Shown: positions 1-7,422 of the stretch, in pieces
How the letters are laid out: each line of letters opens with the position of its first letter
Position numbering within the stretch: position 1 is the stretch's first letter
Assembly (NCBI GenBank): GCA_963921245.4
Contig: CAWUEY030000001.1
Location: 2,604,001-2,668,000, forward strand
From: JABJGO01 sp963921245
GTDB lineage: Bacteria > Pseudomonadota > Alphaproteobacteria > Rhodospirillales > Casp-alpha2
Direction: 5' to 3'
DNA: 64,000 nucleotides
Position numbers and translations under genes: made by a program
Notes under the pieces: generated by a model
What the model saw: only the letters and a program-made list of their open reading frames with translations
Databases searched by the model: none
What the model was told of the DNA's origin: nothing

Positions 1-97
1 GGTTGCCCGAACGCTGGCCGATTTGGATAATAGTGACGGCGTTCGTCAGCTTCACGTTGCAGAGGCGCTCAGTTTCCGGCGAAATTTGTACGGCTAG
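1..97 (+). CDS. YifB/ComM-type Mg-chelatase-like AAA+ ATPase, C-terminal end only
   Basis: Reading from base 2, the window opens inside a gene that ends with TAG at 95-97. The 31 visible residues include VARTLADLDNSDG and HVAEALSFRR. These match the C-terminal signature of YifB/ComM proteins (R-x-ARTIADLE followed by H-x-AEAL-x-R), which are AAA+ ATPases linked to DNA uptake and branch migration. Everything upstream, including the ATPase domain, lies outside the window. The gene converges with the HIT gene, and only 44 bases separate the two stop codons. Confidence 0.75.
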   Translation, partial: VARTLADLDNSDGVRQLHVAEALSFRRNLYG

Positions 98-141
98 CGG
101 TGGCGGCAAGGGACGGGGCCATGGATTGCCCAGGCTTCCTG

Positions 142-498
142 TCAGGAAAGCAGCGACCCGAGATTGCGCCCGCCGACGATGTGCACATGAAGATGGGGAA
201 CTTCCTGATTTGAATCCGGCCCGCTGTTGACCAGGACCCTGTAGCCGGATTGCTCCAGCTTCAATACATCGCGCGCCACATGACCAACGGCCCTGAAGAG
301 CCCGAGTATCTCAGCATCTGAGGCGTTGGCCGTGAAATCGTCCATATCAACGTAAGGCCCCTTGGGAATCACAAGTACGTGGGAAGGCGCCTGGGGGCTG
401 ATATCAGGGAAGGCATAGGCATAGTCGTCATCGTAAACAGGGTTGCTGGGAATCTCCCCGCGCAGAATTTTCGCAAAAATGTTGTCAGTGTCGTACAT
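142..498 (-). CDS. HIT (histidine triad) family nucleotide hydrolase
   Basis: A 118-residue protein of the histidine triad family, which hydrolyses adenosine 5'-phosphoramidates and related nucleotides in the cytoplasm. The C-terminal HLHVHIVGGR carries the H-x-H-x-H signature. The N-terminal DNIFAKILRGEIPS is the usual HinT-like opening. Length is normal for a HinT-type protein. The ATG at 498 has an AAGGA ribosome site about ten bases upstream. It starts 11 bases after the hisE stop, so it is probably the last gene of the histidine operon. The exact substrate cannot be read from sequence. Confidence 0.9.
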   Translation of the reverse strand: MYDTDNIFAKILRGEIPSNPVYDDDYAYAFPDISPQAPSHVLVIPKGPYVDMDDFTANASDAEILGLFRAVGHVARDVLKLEQSGYRVLVNSGPDSNQEVPHLHVHIVGGRNLGSLLS

Positions 499-509
499 GA
501 TGTCTGTCC

Positions 510-854
510 TTATTCCATCGCCCTCGAACGTTTTTCGTCGATACCGGATTGGCCCGTGCGGCGTGCCAGTTCCGCCATGACCTGATCGGGTGTCACGCCG
601 GTGTCGGCCCAGAGAACCATCAGGTGATACAGCACATCAGCGCTTTCGCTAACCACACGTTCCGGTGTTTCGTGGAGGGCCGCAACCAAAACCTCTACGG
701 CTTCTTCATTGATTTTGCAGGCGATCTTTGCCCGCCCATCATTAAACAGCTTTGCCGTATATGAAGAATCCGGGCTGGCGGTCTTGCGAGATGCAATGGT
801 TTCATAGAGCGCCTGGAGGACGTTATCATTGCCATTTGAAATGTGTTCAGTCAT
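510..854 (-). CDS. hisE: Phosphoribosyl-ATP pyrophosphatase HisE
   Basis: Hydrolyses phosphoribosyl-ATP to phosphoribosyl-AMP, the second step of histidine synthesis. The 114 residues show the all-alpha MazG-like HisE core: KINEEAVEVLVAALHE with its metal-binding acidic residues, then ESADVLYHLMVLW. The open frame extends further upstream, but that part overlaps hisF and looks unlike HisE. I place the start at ATG 854 (MTEHISNG), 19 bases after hisF. HisI, the next enzyme, is not fused here and not in the window. Confidence 0.93.
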   Translation of the reverse strand: MTEHISNGNDNVLQALYETIASRKTASPDSSYTAKLFNDGRAKIACKINEEAVEVLVAALHETPERVVSESADVLYHLMVLWADTGVTPDQVMAELARRTGQSGIDEKRSRAME

Positions 855-873
855 GCCGTTTTTACTTTCAGGA

Positions 874-1656
874 TCAAAGGCTATCCAATCGAACGGGGAT
901 CCCCGCCTCATGCATGTGAGCCTTGGCTTCTCCGACTGTATACGTCCCGAAATGAAAAATCGAGGCGGCCAGAACAGCGGACGCATGACCATCCGTAACA
1001 CCTTCGACCAAGTGATCCAGCGTACCGACACCGCCCGAGGCGACAACCGGTATATTGACCGCATCGGAAACCGCCCGCGTCAAGGGCAGGTTGAAGCCTG
1101 CTTTCGTGCCGTCCCGATCCATGGACGTCAGGAGTATTTCACCGGCGCCATAGGCCGCCATTTTCTGGGCCCAGGCCACCGCATCAATGCCGGTTGGGGT
1201 TCGCCCACCGTGGGTAAACACCTCGAATTTTTCATTCCCCGTTCCTTCATCGGCAACAGATTTGGCATCAATGGCAACAACGATGCATTGACTGCCAAAC
1301 TTTTCGGCGGCGCGCCTAACGAGTTCCGGGTCCTTGACGGCGGCGGTCATGATTGACGCCTTGTCCGCGCCGGCCAGCAATAGATTGCGAATATGCTCGA
1401 GGGTGCGAACGCCGCCGCCGACGGTTAGCGGCATGAAACACTCTTCTGCGGTCCGGGCGACAACATCCAGAATAGTGTCCCTGTTGTCGCTGCTGGCCGT
1501 GATATCCAAAAAGCACAGCTCGTCTGCGCCGGCTTTGTCGTAGAGGCGCGCCTGTTCAACCGGATCACCCGCATCAACAAGGTCGACGAAATTAACCCCT
1601 TTGACAACGCGGCCATTATTAACGTCCAGACAGGGAATAATACGGACCTTTAACAT
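874..1656 (-). CDS. hisF: Imidazole glycerol phosphate synthase, cyclase subunit HisF
   Basis: A 260-residue (beta/alpha)8 barrel. With HisH it converts PRFAR and glutamine-derived ammonia to imidazole glycerol phosphate and AICAR. The N-terminal RIIPCLDVNNGRVVKGVNF holds catalytic Asp (about residue 11). MDRDGTKAGF holds the second catalytic Asp. GGGVRT and ASGGVG are the two phosphate-binding loops. Length is standard. It overlaps the end of hisA by seven bases, which suggests translational coupling. Confidence 0.97.
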   Translation of the reverse strand: MLKVRIIPCLDVNNGRVVKGVNFVDLVDAGDPVEQARLYDKAGADELCFLDITASSDNRDTILDVVARTAEECFMPLTVGGGVRTLEHIRNLLLAGADKASIMTAAVKDPELVRRAAEKFGSQCIVVAIDAKSVADEGTGNEKFEVFTHGGRTPTGIDAVAWAQKMAAYGAGEILLTSMDRDGTKAGFNLPLTRAVSDAVNIPVVASGGVGTLDHLVEGVTDGHASAVLAASIFHFGTYTVGEAKAHMHEAGIPVRLDSL

Positions 1657-2393
1657 GTCGGTTTCCCAGCCCCGAATGACAACAGTTCAACGGCAGATGT
1701 GATATCGATTTTTCCATCGTAAATTGCGCGCCCAGAGATTGCGCCATTGAGATTTGGAATCTCGCGGCGCACTGTTTCCAGGTCCGCCATGGAAGAAATG
1801 CCACCGGAGGCGATAACGGGGATCGAAACGGCTTCAGCCAAAGCCCTGGTCGCCGCCACATTGGGTCCTTCCATGGCCCCGTCCTTGTCGATGTCGGTGT
1901 AGACGATGGCGGCGGCGCCCGCGCCTTCAAAGCGGCGCGCCAGATCAAGCACCGACAGCGCGGCGTCCGCCGCCCAGCCTTCTATCGCCACCCACCCGCC
2001 GCGGGCATCAATACTGATCGCTATCCGGCCCGGAAAGTGTCGGCACGCCTCGACAACGAGAGCGGGGTTCTTCACCACAACCGTGCCCAAGATGACGCGC
2101 GACAGTCCGACTGAAAGCCAGTGTTCAATCGTCTCCAGGGTGCGAATACCGCCGCCGAGTTGAACATCCACATCAACAGCCGCCACAATCCGTTCCACGG
2201 CATCAGAGTTGACCGGCCTGCCTTCAAACGCACCATTGAGGTCAACCACGTGGATCCATTGACAGCCGGCATCCTGAAAGGCCCGGGCCTGAGAGGCCGG
2301 GTCTTCATTAAATACGGTGGCCGCGCTCATGTCGCCACGCAGCAGGCGAACACAGTTGCCGTCCTTCAGATCAATAGCCGGATAAAGGATCAT
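1650..2393 (-). CDS. hisA: ProFAR isomerase HisA
   Basis: Isomerises ProFAR to PRFAR, the reaction before the HisHF step. The 247-residue TIM barrel starts MILYPAIDLKDGNCVRLLRGD, with catalytic Asp near residue 8. DIDKDGAMEGPN carries the second catalytic Asp. Phosphate loops are GGGIRT and ASGGIS. It lies 20 bases after the hisH stop and overlaps hisF, so it is clearly co-transcribed. Nothing unusual was seen. Confidence 0.97.
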   Translation of the reverse strand: MILYPAIDLKDGNCVRLLRGDMSAATVFNEDPASQARAFQDAGCQWIHVVDLNGAFEGRPVNSDAVERIVAAVDVDVQLGGGIRTLETIEHWLSVGLSRVILGTVVVKNPALVVEACRHFPGRIAISIDARGGWVAIEGWAADAALSVLDLARRFEGAGAAAIVYTDIDKDGAMEGPNVAATRALAEAVSIPVIASGGISSMADLETVRREIPNLNGAISGRAIYDGKIDITSAVELLSFGAGKPTC

Positions 2394-2413
2394 GGTCTCT
2401 TATTTCCCGCGCC

Positions 2414-3061
2414 TCAGGGCATCCAGGTCAAAAAACCGGAAATTAGCCGCAGACCCGTGCGCTGGCTTTTTTCGGGGTGAAACTGCGTACCAACCATGTT
2501 GTCCCGACCAACAATGGCCGAAAAGGTCTGACCATACGCCGCTTCAGCCAGAACATGATCGTTATGGTCCGTGCGGTAATGGTAGGAGTGAACGAAATAG
2601 GCATGATCGCCTGTTTCAATACCGCTCAAAACAGCGTGGGCCCTGTCATCCGGAACAATCAATTCATTCCAGCCCATATGGGGAATTTTTAGCGCGGGAT
2701 CGCCTCGCTCAAGCGCAATCACCTCGCCGGCAATCCAGCCGAGGCCGCGATGATTACCGAACTCCCGCCCGACATCCGCAAGCAACTGCATACCAACACA
2801 GATACCCAGAAACGGGCGGGCCTTTTCAACAACGACCTCTTCCAGCGCCGCCACCATCCCGGCAATGGCCCAAAGGCCCGCCGCACAGGCACCATAGGCA
2901 CCAACACCCGGCAGAACGATACGATCAGCGCGGCGCACAAAATCCGGATCATTGGAAACATGAACCTCAGCCTTGAGACCGTCATCGCGAACCACCCGCT
3001 CAAACGCTTTCGCCGCCGAGCGAAGGTTGCCGGAACCGTAGTCAATAATTGCCACAATCAT
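2414..3061 (-). CDS. hisH: Imidazole glycerol phosphate synthase, glutaminase subunit HisH
   Basis: A class I glutamine amidotransferase that supplies ammonia to HisF. The 215-residue chain begins IVAIIDYGSGNLRSAAKAFE. The nucleophile elbow is FLGICVGMQLL (Cys near residue 88). The catalytic His-Glu pair is in GTQFHPEKSQ near the C-terminus. It begins 17 bases after the DUF2628 gene and is followed by hisA. Confidence 0.96.
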   Translation of the reverse strand: MIVAIIDYGSGNLRSAAKAFERVVRDDGLKAEVHVSNDPDFVRRADRIVLPGVGAYGACAAGLWAIAGMVAALEEVVVEKARPFLGICVGMQLLADVGREFGNHRGLGWIAGEVIALERGDPALKIPHMGWNELIVPDDRAHAVLSGIETGDHAYFVHSYHYRTDHNDHVLAEAAYGQTFSAIVGRDNMVGTQFHPEKSQRTGLRLISGFLTWMP

Positions 3062-3078
3062 CCGGTAACGGTTTTCCT

Positions 3079-3474
3079 TTACCTGTTCAGCGTTTGTGCA
3101 GCGAGCGGATTGTGATCGAAGTGGCGCTGTTCGGCTTCCGTCAGGGAGGCGGCAACAACGACACCCTGATCATCAAAGCCTGCATTTCGCAGAACGCGGC
3201 GGCGCTCATCATTCCCGAACAAGCCGGTGCACAGACAAAGAACAATGCTCCCGACAATAGCCAGTTCATTCGAAAGAAATCCGGCTTCGAGCAGCACCGC
3301 AAGGGGAACAAACGCAGCAACCAGGATCACGGAAGCCAGCCAGAGCCTGTGGTACAGCGTCCAGAAAAATGTGAACACCAGGGCGGCCCATGAAAAACCG
3401 TCTTTAACCAGACGGATATCCGTGTCGGGGCTCAGGCCATGTCTTCGGATATGAACAGTGTAAACATTCATCAT
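3079..3474 (-). CDS. DUF2628 small membrane protein
   Basis: A 131-residue protein of the DUF2628 family, whose function is not known. After a short hydrophilic start (NVYTVHIRRHG) and a GFSWAALVFTFFWTLYHRLW segment come two or three hydrophobic stretches (LASVILVAAFVPLAVLLEAG and ELAIVGSIVLCLCTGLFG), so it is probably an inner-membrane protein. The FSWxAxxFxxFWxLYHRLW motif near residues 27-46 is typical of the family. It sits between hisB and hisH. Whether it has any role in histidine metabolism cannot be told. Confidence 0.85.
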   Translation of the reverse strand: MMNVYTVHIRRHGLSPDTDIRLVKDGFSWAALVFTFFWTLYHRLWLASVILVAAFVPLAVLLEAGFLSNELAIVGSIVLCLCTGLFGNDERRRVLRNAGFDDQGVVVAASLTEAEQRHFDHNPLAAQTLNR

Positions 3475-3516
3475 TGTTGTTCGTCTTCGCCAAAATTATG
3501 TGGCGGGACCCACTAC

Positions 3517-3565
3517 CGATCAGAACTGGGGCCTGATCAGAACAGGGTCCCGATCAGAGTGAGCC
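3517..3565. repeat. Degenerate 17-bp tandem repeat at the 3' end of hisB
   Basis: Two consecutive 17-bp units (3517-3533 and 3534-3550) share the core GATCAGAACNGGG. A third, partial unit (3551-3565) runs into the hisB stop codon at 3554-3556. The repeat fills most of the spacer between hisB and the DUF2628 gene. It is one of many such arrays in this window. Confidence 0.7.
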
Positions 3566-4153
3566 GCCCAGAACACCCTTCGTAGACGGAACGGCATCTG
3601 ATTTCCGCGGATCAACGGTGATCGCCGTCCGCAGCGCCCGCGCAAGAGCCTTGAAACAACTCTCGACAATATGGTGGTTGTTCTCGCCATATATGTTTTC
3701 GACATGCAGGGTAAGGCCCGCCGCCTGGGCAAAGGCCTGAAACCATTCCTTGAAAAGCTCCGTGTCCATATCGCCTAGCTTGGGTTTGGAAAAGCCCACC
3801 TTCCAGATGAGATAGGGTCGATTGGACGCATCCAGCGTCACCCGGCTCAAGGTTTCATCCATGGGTATGGTTGCATGTCCAAATCGGGTGATACCGGCCC
3901 GATTGCCCAATGCCCGGGATACAGCTTCACCGATGGCGATGCCCGTATCCTCCGTTGTATGATGAAAATCGATATGCAGATCACCTTTTGCCTCGACGCT
4001 CAGGTCCATCAGGCTGTGGCGCGACAACTGTTCCAGCATATGGTCCAAAAATCCAATACCGGTAGACACGGTGTATTCACCGGTCCCGTCCAGATTGACA
4101 GAAACCCTGATACTGGTTTCTGTGGTGCTGCGCTCAATCGTCGCGGTACGCAT
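3554..4153 (-). CDS. hisB: Imidazoleglycerol-phosphate dehydratase HisB
   Basis: Dehydrates imidazole glycerol phosphate to imidazole acetol phosphate; acts after HisHF and before the aminotransferase. The 199 residues hold the two metal-binding repeats: HHTTEDTGIAIGEAV near residue 66 and ENNHHIVESCFKALARAL near residue 160. GIGFLDHMLEQ is also diagnostic. It is the monofunctional form with no phosphatase domain. It is the first gene of the minus-strand his operon, with AGAGGAAGG just upstream of ATG 4153. Its leader contains a 12-bp tandem repeat. Confidence 0.97.
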   Translation of the reverse strand: MRTATIERSTTETSIRVSVNLDGTGEYTVSTGIGFLDHMLEQLSRHSLMDLSVEAKGDLHIDFHHTTEDTGIAIGEAVSRALGNRAGITRFGHATIPMDETLSRVTLDASNRPYLIWKVGFSKPKLGDMDTELFKEWFQAFAQAAGLTLHVENIYGENNHHIVESCFKALARALRTAITVDPRKSDAVPSTKGVLGGSL

Positions 4154-4165
4154 GGGGCCTTCCTC

Positions 4166-4200
4166 TTGACTGACTATTTGACTGACTCTTTGACTGACTA
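4166..4200. repeat. 12-bp tandem repeat in the hisB leader
   Basis: Three near-identical units of TTGACTGACT plus A or C start at 4166, 4178 and 4190, with an exact 12-base period. They lie immediately upstream of the hisB ribosome site and would be in the 5' UTR of the his operon. The TTGAC in each unit resembles a -35 box on the plus strand, but no matching -10 boxes were seen. Confidence 0.75.
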
Positions 4201-4288
4201 TGGCGACGGTGGGCTTTTTATCAGGTGAATCCCTATATCACCAGCAGCCTTTGTTTCAACAGAAGGTCGCGGAAATCGAGGTTAGGGG

Positions 4289-4318
4289 TTGACCCCCGGA
4301 AGTAAACTTCTATTTCTA
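4289..4318 (+). promoter_or_regulatory. Possible heat-shock (sigma-32 type) promoter for hslVU
   Basis: GGTTGACCC at about 4287-4295 followed, after about 16 bases, by TTCTATTT (4308-4315) resembles the alphaproteobacterial RpoH pattern (CTTG, 16-18 bases, CYTATWT). It lies about 100 bases before the hslV start. hslVU is a classic RpoH target, so the position fits. Match made by eye; one or two positions deviate. Confidence 0.4.
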
Positions 4319-4416
4319 GCGAGCGGGGAAGTCTTGCGAACGGGAGAGTCCTGGGGACCGCCTTCGCCCCGTAACCAGTGGACCCGCAACCCGGGTGCAA
4401 ACGGAGAGAGCCTTCT

Positions 4417-4965
4417 ATGGCCTTGGATTCCTCATCAACCTGGCACGGAACAACCATATTGTCCGTGCGAAAAAACGGCCGCGTTGTCGTTGGCGGAGAC
4501 GGGCAGGTCAGTCTTGGCGAGACCGTTATCAAGGGCAACGCCCGCAAGGTTCGGCGGCTCGGAAATGGGGCCGTGGTCGCGGGATTCGCCGGGGCGACAG
4601 CAGACGCCTTTACCCTGTTTGAACGGCTGGAGAGAAAGCTGGAACAATATCCGGGACAGCTAACCCGCGCGTGTGTTGAAATGGCAAAGGATTGGCGCAC
4701 AGACCGTTATTTGCGGAGACTTGAAGCCATGATGGCCGTTGCCGACAAAGACGTTTCGCTGGTGTTGACGGGAACAGGCGACGTTCTGGAACCGGAAGAT
4801 GGTGTGATTGGCATTGGTTCCGGCGGAAATTTCGCCCTAGCGGCGGCGCGCGCGCTATACGACCAGGACAATCTGGAAGCCGAAGAAATCGTCCGCAAAT
4901 CCCTGTCCGTTGCCGCAGATATCTGTGTCTATACAAATACTCAGGTTGTGATCGAGTCCCTATGA
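4417..4965 (+). CDS. hslV: ATP-dependent protease peptidase subunit HslV
   Basis: The proteasome-like N-terminal-threonine peptidase of the HslUV (ClpQY) complex, which degrades misfolded cytoplasmic proteins. I choose ATG 4417 because ACGGAGAGAG lies just upstream. This gives 182 residues starting MALDSSSTWHG, a short propeptide removed before the catalytic Thr of TTILSVRK (about residue 12). GDGQVSLG and GSGGNFALAAARAL are conserved core segments. An in-frame ATG at 4378 gives a longer but less typical N-terminus. The stop overlaps the hslU start by four bases. Confidence 0.95.
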   Translation: MALDSSSTWHGTTILSVRKNGRVVVGGDGQVSLGETVIKGNARKVRRLGNGAVVAGFAGATADAFTLFERLERKLEQYPGQLTRACVEMAKDWRTDRYLRRLEAMMAVADKDVSLVLTGTGDVLEPEDGVIGIGSGGNFALAAARALYDQDNLEAEEIVRKSLSVAADICVYTNTQVVIESL

Positions 4966-6272
4966 ACAGTTTTACACCCCGCGAAACAGTCTCCGAACTG
5001 GACCGCCATATTGTTGGTCAGAACGATGCCAAAAGAGCCGTTGCCATTGCCCTTCGTAACCGCTGGCGCAGACAACAGCTTGACGAGGCGCTGAGAGAAG
5101 AGGTTCTGCCGAAGAATATTCTCATGATCGGACCAACCGGCGTTGGCAAGACCGAGATTGCGCGCCGCCTAGCGAAGCTCGCCCATGCGCCGTTTGTCAA
5201 GGTTGAAGCGACGAAGTTTACGGAAGTCGGTTACGTGGGGCGCGATGTGGAACAGATCGTCCGCGACCTTGTGGATATCGCCATCAACACGACCCGGGAA
5301 ACCATGCGCAAACAGGTTCAGGCAAAAGCTGAACTAATGGCCGAAGAACGGGTTCTCGACGCCCTAGTCGGCGACAGTGCCAGCGCGGAAACCCGAGAGA
5401 AGTTCCGCGTTATGCTGCGCCAGGGAGAGCTGGACGAGCGCGAGGTTGAAATCCAGGTGGCGGATACCACCAGCGCCGCCATGCCGACCATCGATATCCC
5501 GGGCATGCCAGGGGCACAAATGGGTATGCTCAATCTCAATGATATGTTGGGTAAGGCCTTTGGCGGGACCGAGAAAATCAAACGGCTGTCTGTGGCGGAT
5601 TCCTACCCCGTTCTGGTCAACCAAGAATCAGACAAGCTGCTCGATGAGGACATCGTCATTGGCGATGCGCTGGAGGCGGTTGAAAACAATGGCATCGTTT
5701 TTCTGGACGAAATCGACAAGATAACGGCGCGGTCGGAGCACGGTGGGGGCGAGGTCAGCCGTGAAGGGGTACAGCGGGATTTGCTGCCGCTCATTGAAGG
5801 AACAACGGTTGCCACAAAATACGGTCAGGTCAAAACCGACCATATTCTGTTCATAGCGTCCGGGGCTTTTCATGTCGCCAAACCGGCTGACATGCTGCCG
5901 GAACTTCAGGGCCGGCTCCCGATTCGCGTCGAATTGGCGCCGCTGAGCAAAGAAGACTTTGTTCGTATCCTAACCGAGCCCGAAGCCAGTTTGATCAAGC
6001 AGTATACGGCTTTGATCGGGGTCGAGGATGTCATACTCAGCTTCAGTGATGAGGCGATTGAGGAAATTGCGACGCTGTCGGCCGAAATCAACACAAGTGT
6101 CGAAAACATCGGTGCCCGCCGCCTTCATACAGTGATGGAGAAGCTGTTGGAAGATATCAGTTTCTCCGCCAGCGAAAGAAGTGGTGAGGCCGTTGAAATT
6201 TCAGTTGACTATGTGCGCGAAACCGTCTCCGAGCTGGCGAAAAGTAGTGATCTTTCGCGCTTTATCCTGTAG
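4962..6272 (+). CDS. hslU: ATP-dependent protease ATPase subunit HslU
   Basis: The AAA+ unfoldase that feeds substrates to HslV. The 436 residues have Walker A GPTGVGKT at 57-64, Walker B IVFLDEID near 245-252, a variable I-domain between them, and the C-terminal sensor region NIGARRLHTVMEKLLEDISF. The C-terminus SDLSRFIL is the tail that inserts into HslV. The ATGA overlap with hslV shows translational coupling. Its stop lies 11 bases from that of the convergent Xre gene. Confidence 0.97.
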   Translation: MNSFTPRETVSELDRHIVGQNDAKRAVAIALRNRWRRQQLDEALREEVLPKNILMIGPTGVGKTEIARRLAKLAHAPFVKVEATKFTEVGYVGRDVEQIVRDLVDIAINTTRETMRKQVQAKAELMAEERVLDALVGDSASAETREKFRVMLRQGELDEREVEIQVADTTSAAMPTIDIPGMPGAQMGMLNLNDMLGKAFGGTEKIKRLSVADSYPVLVNQESDKLLDEDIVIGDALEAVENNGIVFLDEIDKITARSEHGGGEVSREGVQRDLLPLIEGTTVATKYGQVKTDHILFIASGAFHVAKPADMLPELQGRLPIRVELAPLSKEDFVRILTEPEASLIKQYTALIGVEDVILSFSDEAIEEIATLSAEINTSVENIGARRLHTVMEKLLEDISFSASERSGEAVEISVDYVRETVSELAKSSDLSRFIL

Positions 6273-6283
6273 GCGGCCCGCCA

Positions 6284-6682
6284 TCAGTCATCGCCGGGCC
6301 CGCCCTTTGCGCGGATTTTTTTTGCGCCCAGGCGGCCGCGGATTTCGGCAGATACCCAATCCAGGGTATCTTCATCCAATTCAGCGATTGTCTCCGATAG
6401 AAGATTGGCCAGTTCCGTGGCCCGGGGGTGAAGACCCGCCGTATCCACGACTATACGGGGGTGGGAAAGCACCGCCTGACGCTTGAGGTCCTCGGTTTCG
6501 TCCCAAATCAGACCGAAATAGCCGCAAATCTGCATGATCATTCCAGGCGCAGGGCGGCCTCGGTGACCATGTTCCAGGGCGGATAAATAGGCACTTGAAA
6601 CACCGAGATCCTCGGCCATTTGCTTCAAATTGACCCCTTTTTTCTTTCTAAGCTCGCGCACCCGAACACCAAAAGGTGTCAT
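6284..6682 (-). CDS. Xre-family helix-turn-helix regulator
   Basis: A 132-residue cytoplasmic DNA-binding protein. Residues 5-60 form a Cro/C1-type HTH: VRELRKKKGVNLKQMAEDLG, then VSSAYLSALEHG as the recognition helix region. The C-terminal 70 residues are helical with no recognised ligand domain. Its ATG overlaps the end of the Smr gene by four bases, so the two are probably translated together. Its targets are unknown. Confidence 0.85.
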   Translation of the reverse strand: MTPFGVRVRELRKKKGVNLKQMAEDLGVSSAYLSALEHGHRGRPAPGMIMQICGYFGLIWDETEDLKRQAVLSHPRIVVDTAGLHPRATELANLLSETIAELDEDTLDWVSAEIRGRLGAKKIRAKGGPGDD

Positions 6683-7278
6683 GCTTTCCTCTTGATCAAT
6701 ACGTATAAAGCGCCTTCACCGCCATCTTTTGGTGTCGCATAACTGAAGGCAAGAACCAAAGGCCGCAAGGGCGCCTCGTTTAACCATCCTGGGACGCTTT
6801 TGCGGATCACACCAATCTCACCGGATGGCGGGCGCAACCCCTTGCCCGTAATGACCAGAACGCCCCGTTTGCCGTCAGCGTGGCAACGCTGAATAAACGC
6901 AGTCAGCGCCCTGCGCGCTTCTTGTAGGGTTTTTCCGTGCAGGTCCAGTCTGGCTTCTATCTCTCTTTGACCCTTTAGAAGCCGCCGATGATTGCGTTTA
7001 TCCAGCCCGGGCGCATTCCTGTGATCCAACGCGGGAAGCGGGGCCGGGACAGACGATGAAAGGGGGTCGCGAGTGGTCTTATTGCCAGTGTGGCGGGGTG
7101 CCGCTGTGGAAGCGGGTTTCCGGGCGGTGCCCAATGCATTTTCAGTCGAGTCGATTTCAGACGAGACGATCCCCTTGTTTTTGTGCAAGGGGCGAACCCC
7201 CTCGGTGATCCGGGACCACAACTGCGCATCTTCTGCTGAGGGGGGTTGTTTGTTGTTACGGGTGCCCTTGTCTTTCAT
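6679..7278 (-). CDS. Smr (MutS2-type) domain protein
   Basis: A 199-residue protein with a low-complexity basic N-terminal half and a C-terminal Smr domain from about residue 110: ARLDLHGKTLQEARRAL (LDLHG motif), then VLVITGKGL, where the usual HGxG is TGKG. Smr domains act on nucleic acids, often as nucleases on branched DNA or stalled ribosome mRNA. This small stand-alone form is common in alphaproteobacteria next to mltA. The exact role is not known. Confidence 0.88.
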   Translation of the reverse strand: MKDKGTRNNKQPPSAEDAQLWSRITEGVRPLHKNKGIVSSEIDSTENALGTARKPASTAAPRHTGNKTTRDPLSSSVPAPLPALDHRNAPGLDKRNHRRLLKGQREIEARLDLHGKTLQEARRALTAFIQRCHADGKRGVLVITGKGLRPPSGEIGVIRKSVPGWLNEAPLRPLVLAFSYATPKDGGEGALYVLIKRKA

Positions 7279-7390
7279 AACACCACCGTCAAGAACCGGA
7301 AAGGTCGCGTAAGGTTATCCGCGGAAACGACGATAACAGTCGTTTTTGATTCCGTTGTTGAAGTATTGACATCGCCCAAGGGGGGCGATC

Positions 7391-7422
7391 CATTGCTTCA
7401 TCGGCCCGTTGCTTCATCAGGG
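7391..7422. repeat. 16-bp direct repeat at the 3' end of mltA
   Basis: Two 16-bp units (7391-7406 and 7407-7422) share TTGCTTCATC and end immediately before the mltA stop codon (7423-7425, minus strand). The rest of the 144-base spacer between mltA and the Smr gene shows only a small hairpin, AACGAC/GTCGTT, near 7324-7345. Confidence 0.55.

Noticed and set aside
7324..7345. Intrinsic terminator AACGAC/GTCGTT with T-run
   Set aside because: Its T-run reads on the plus strand, where no plus-strand gene ends nearby; the flanking genes are on the minus strand.
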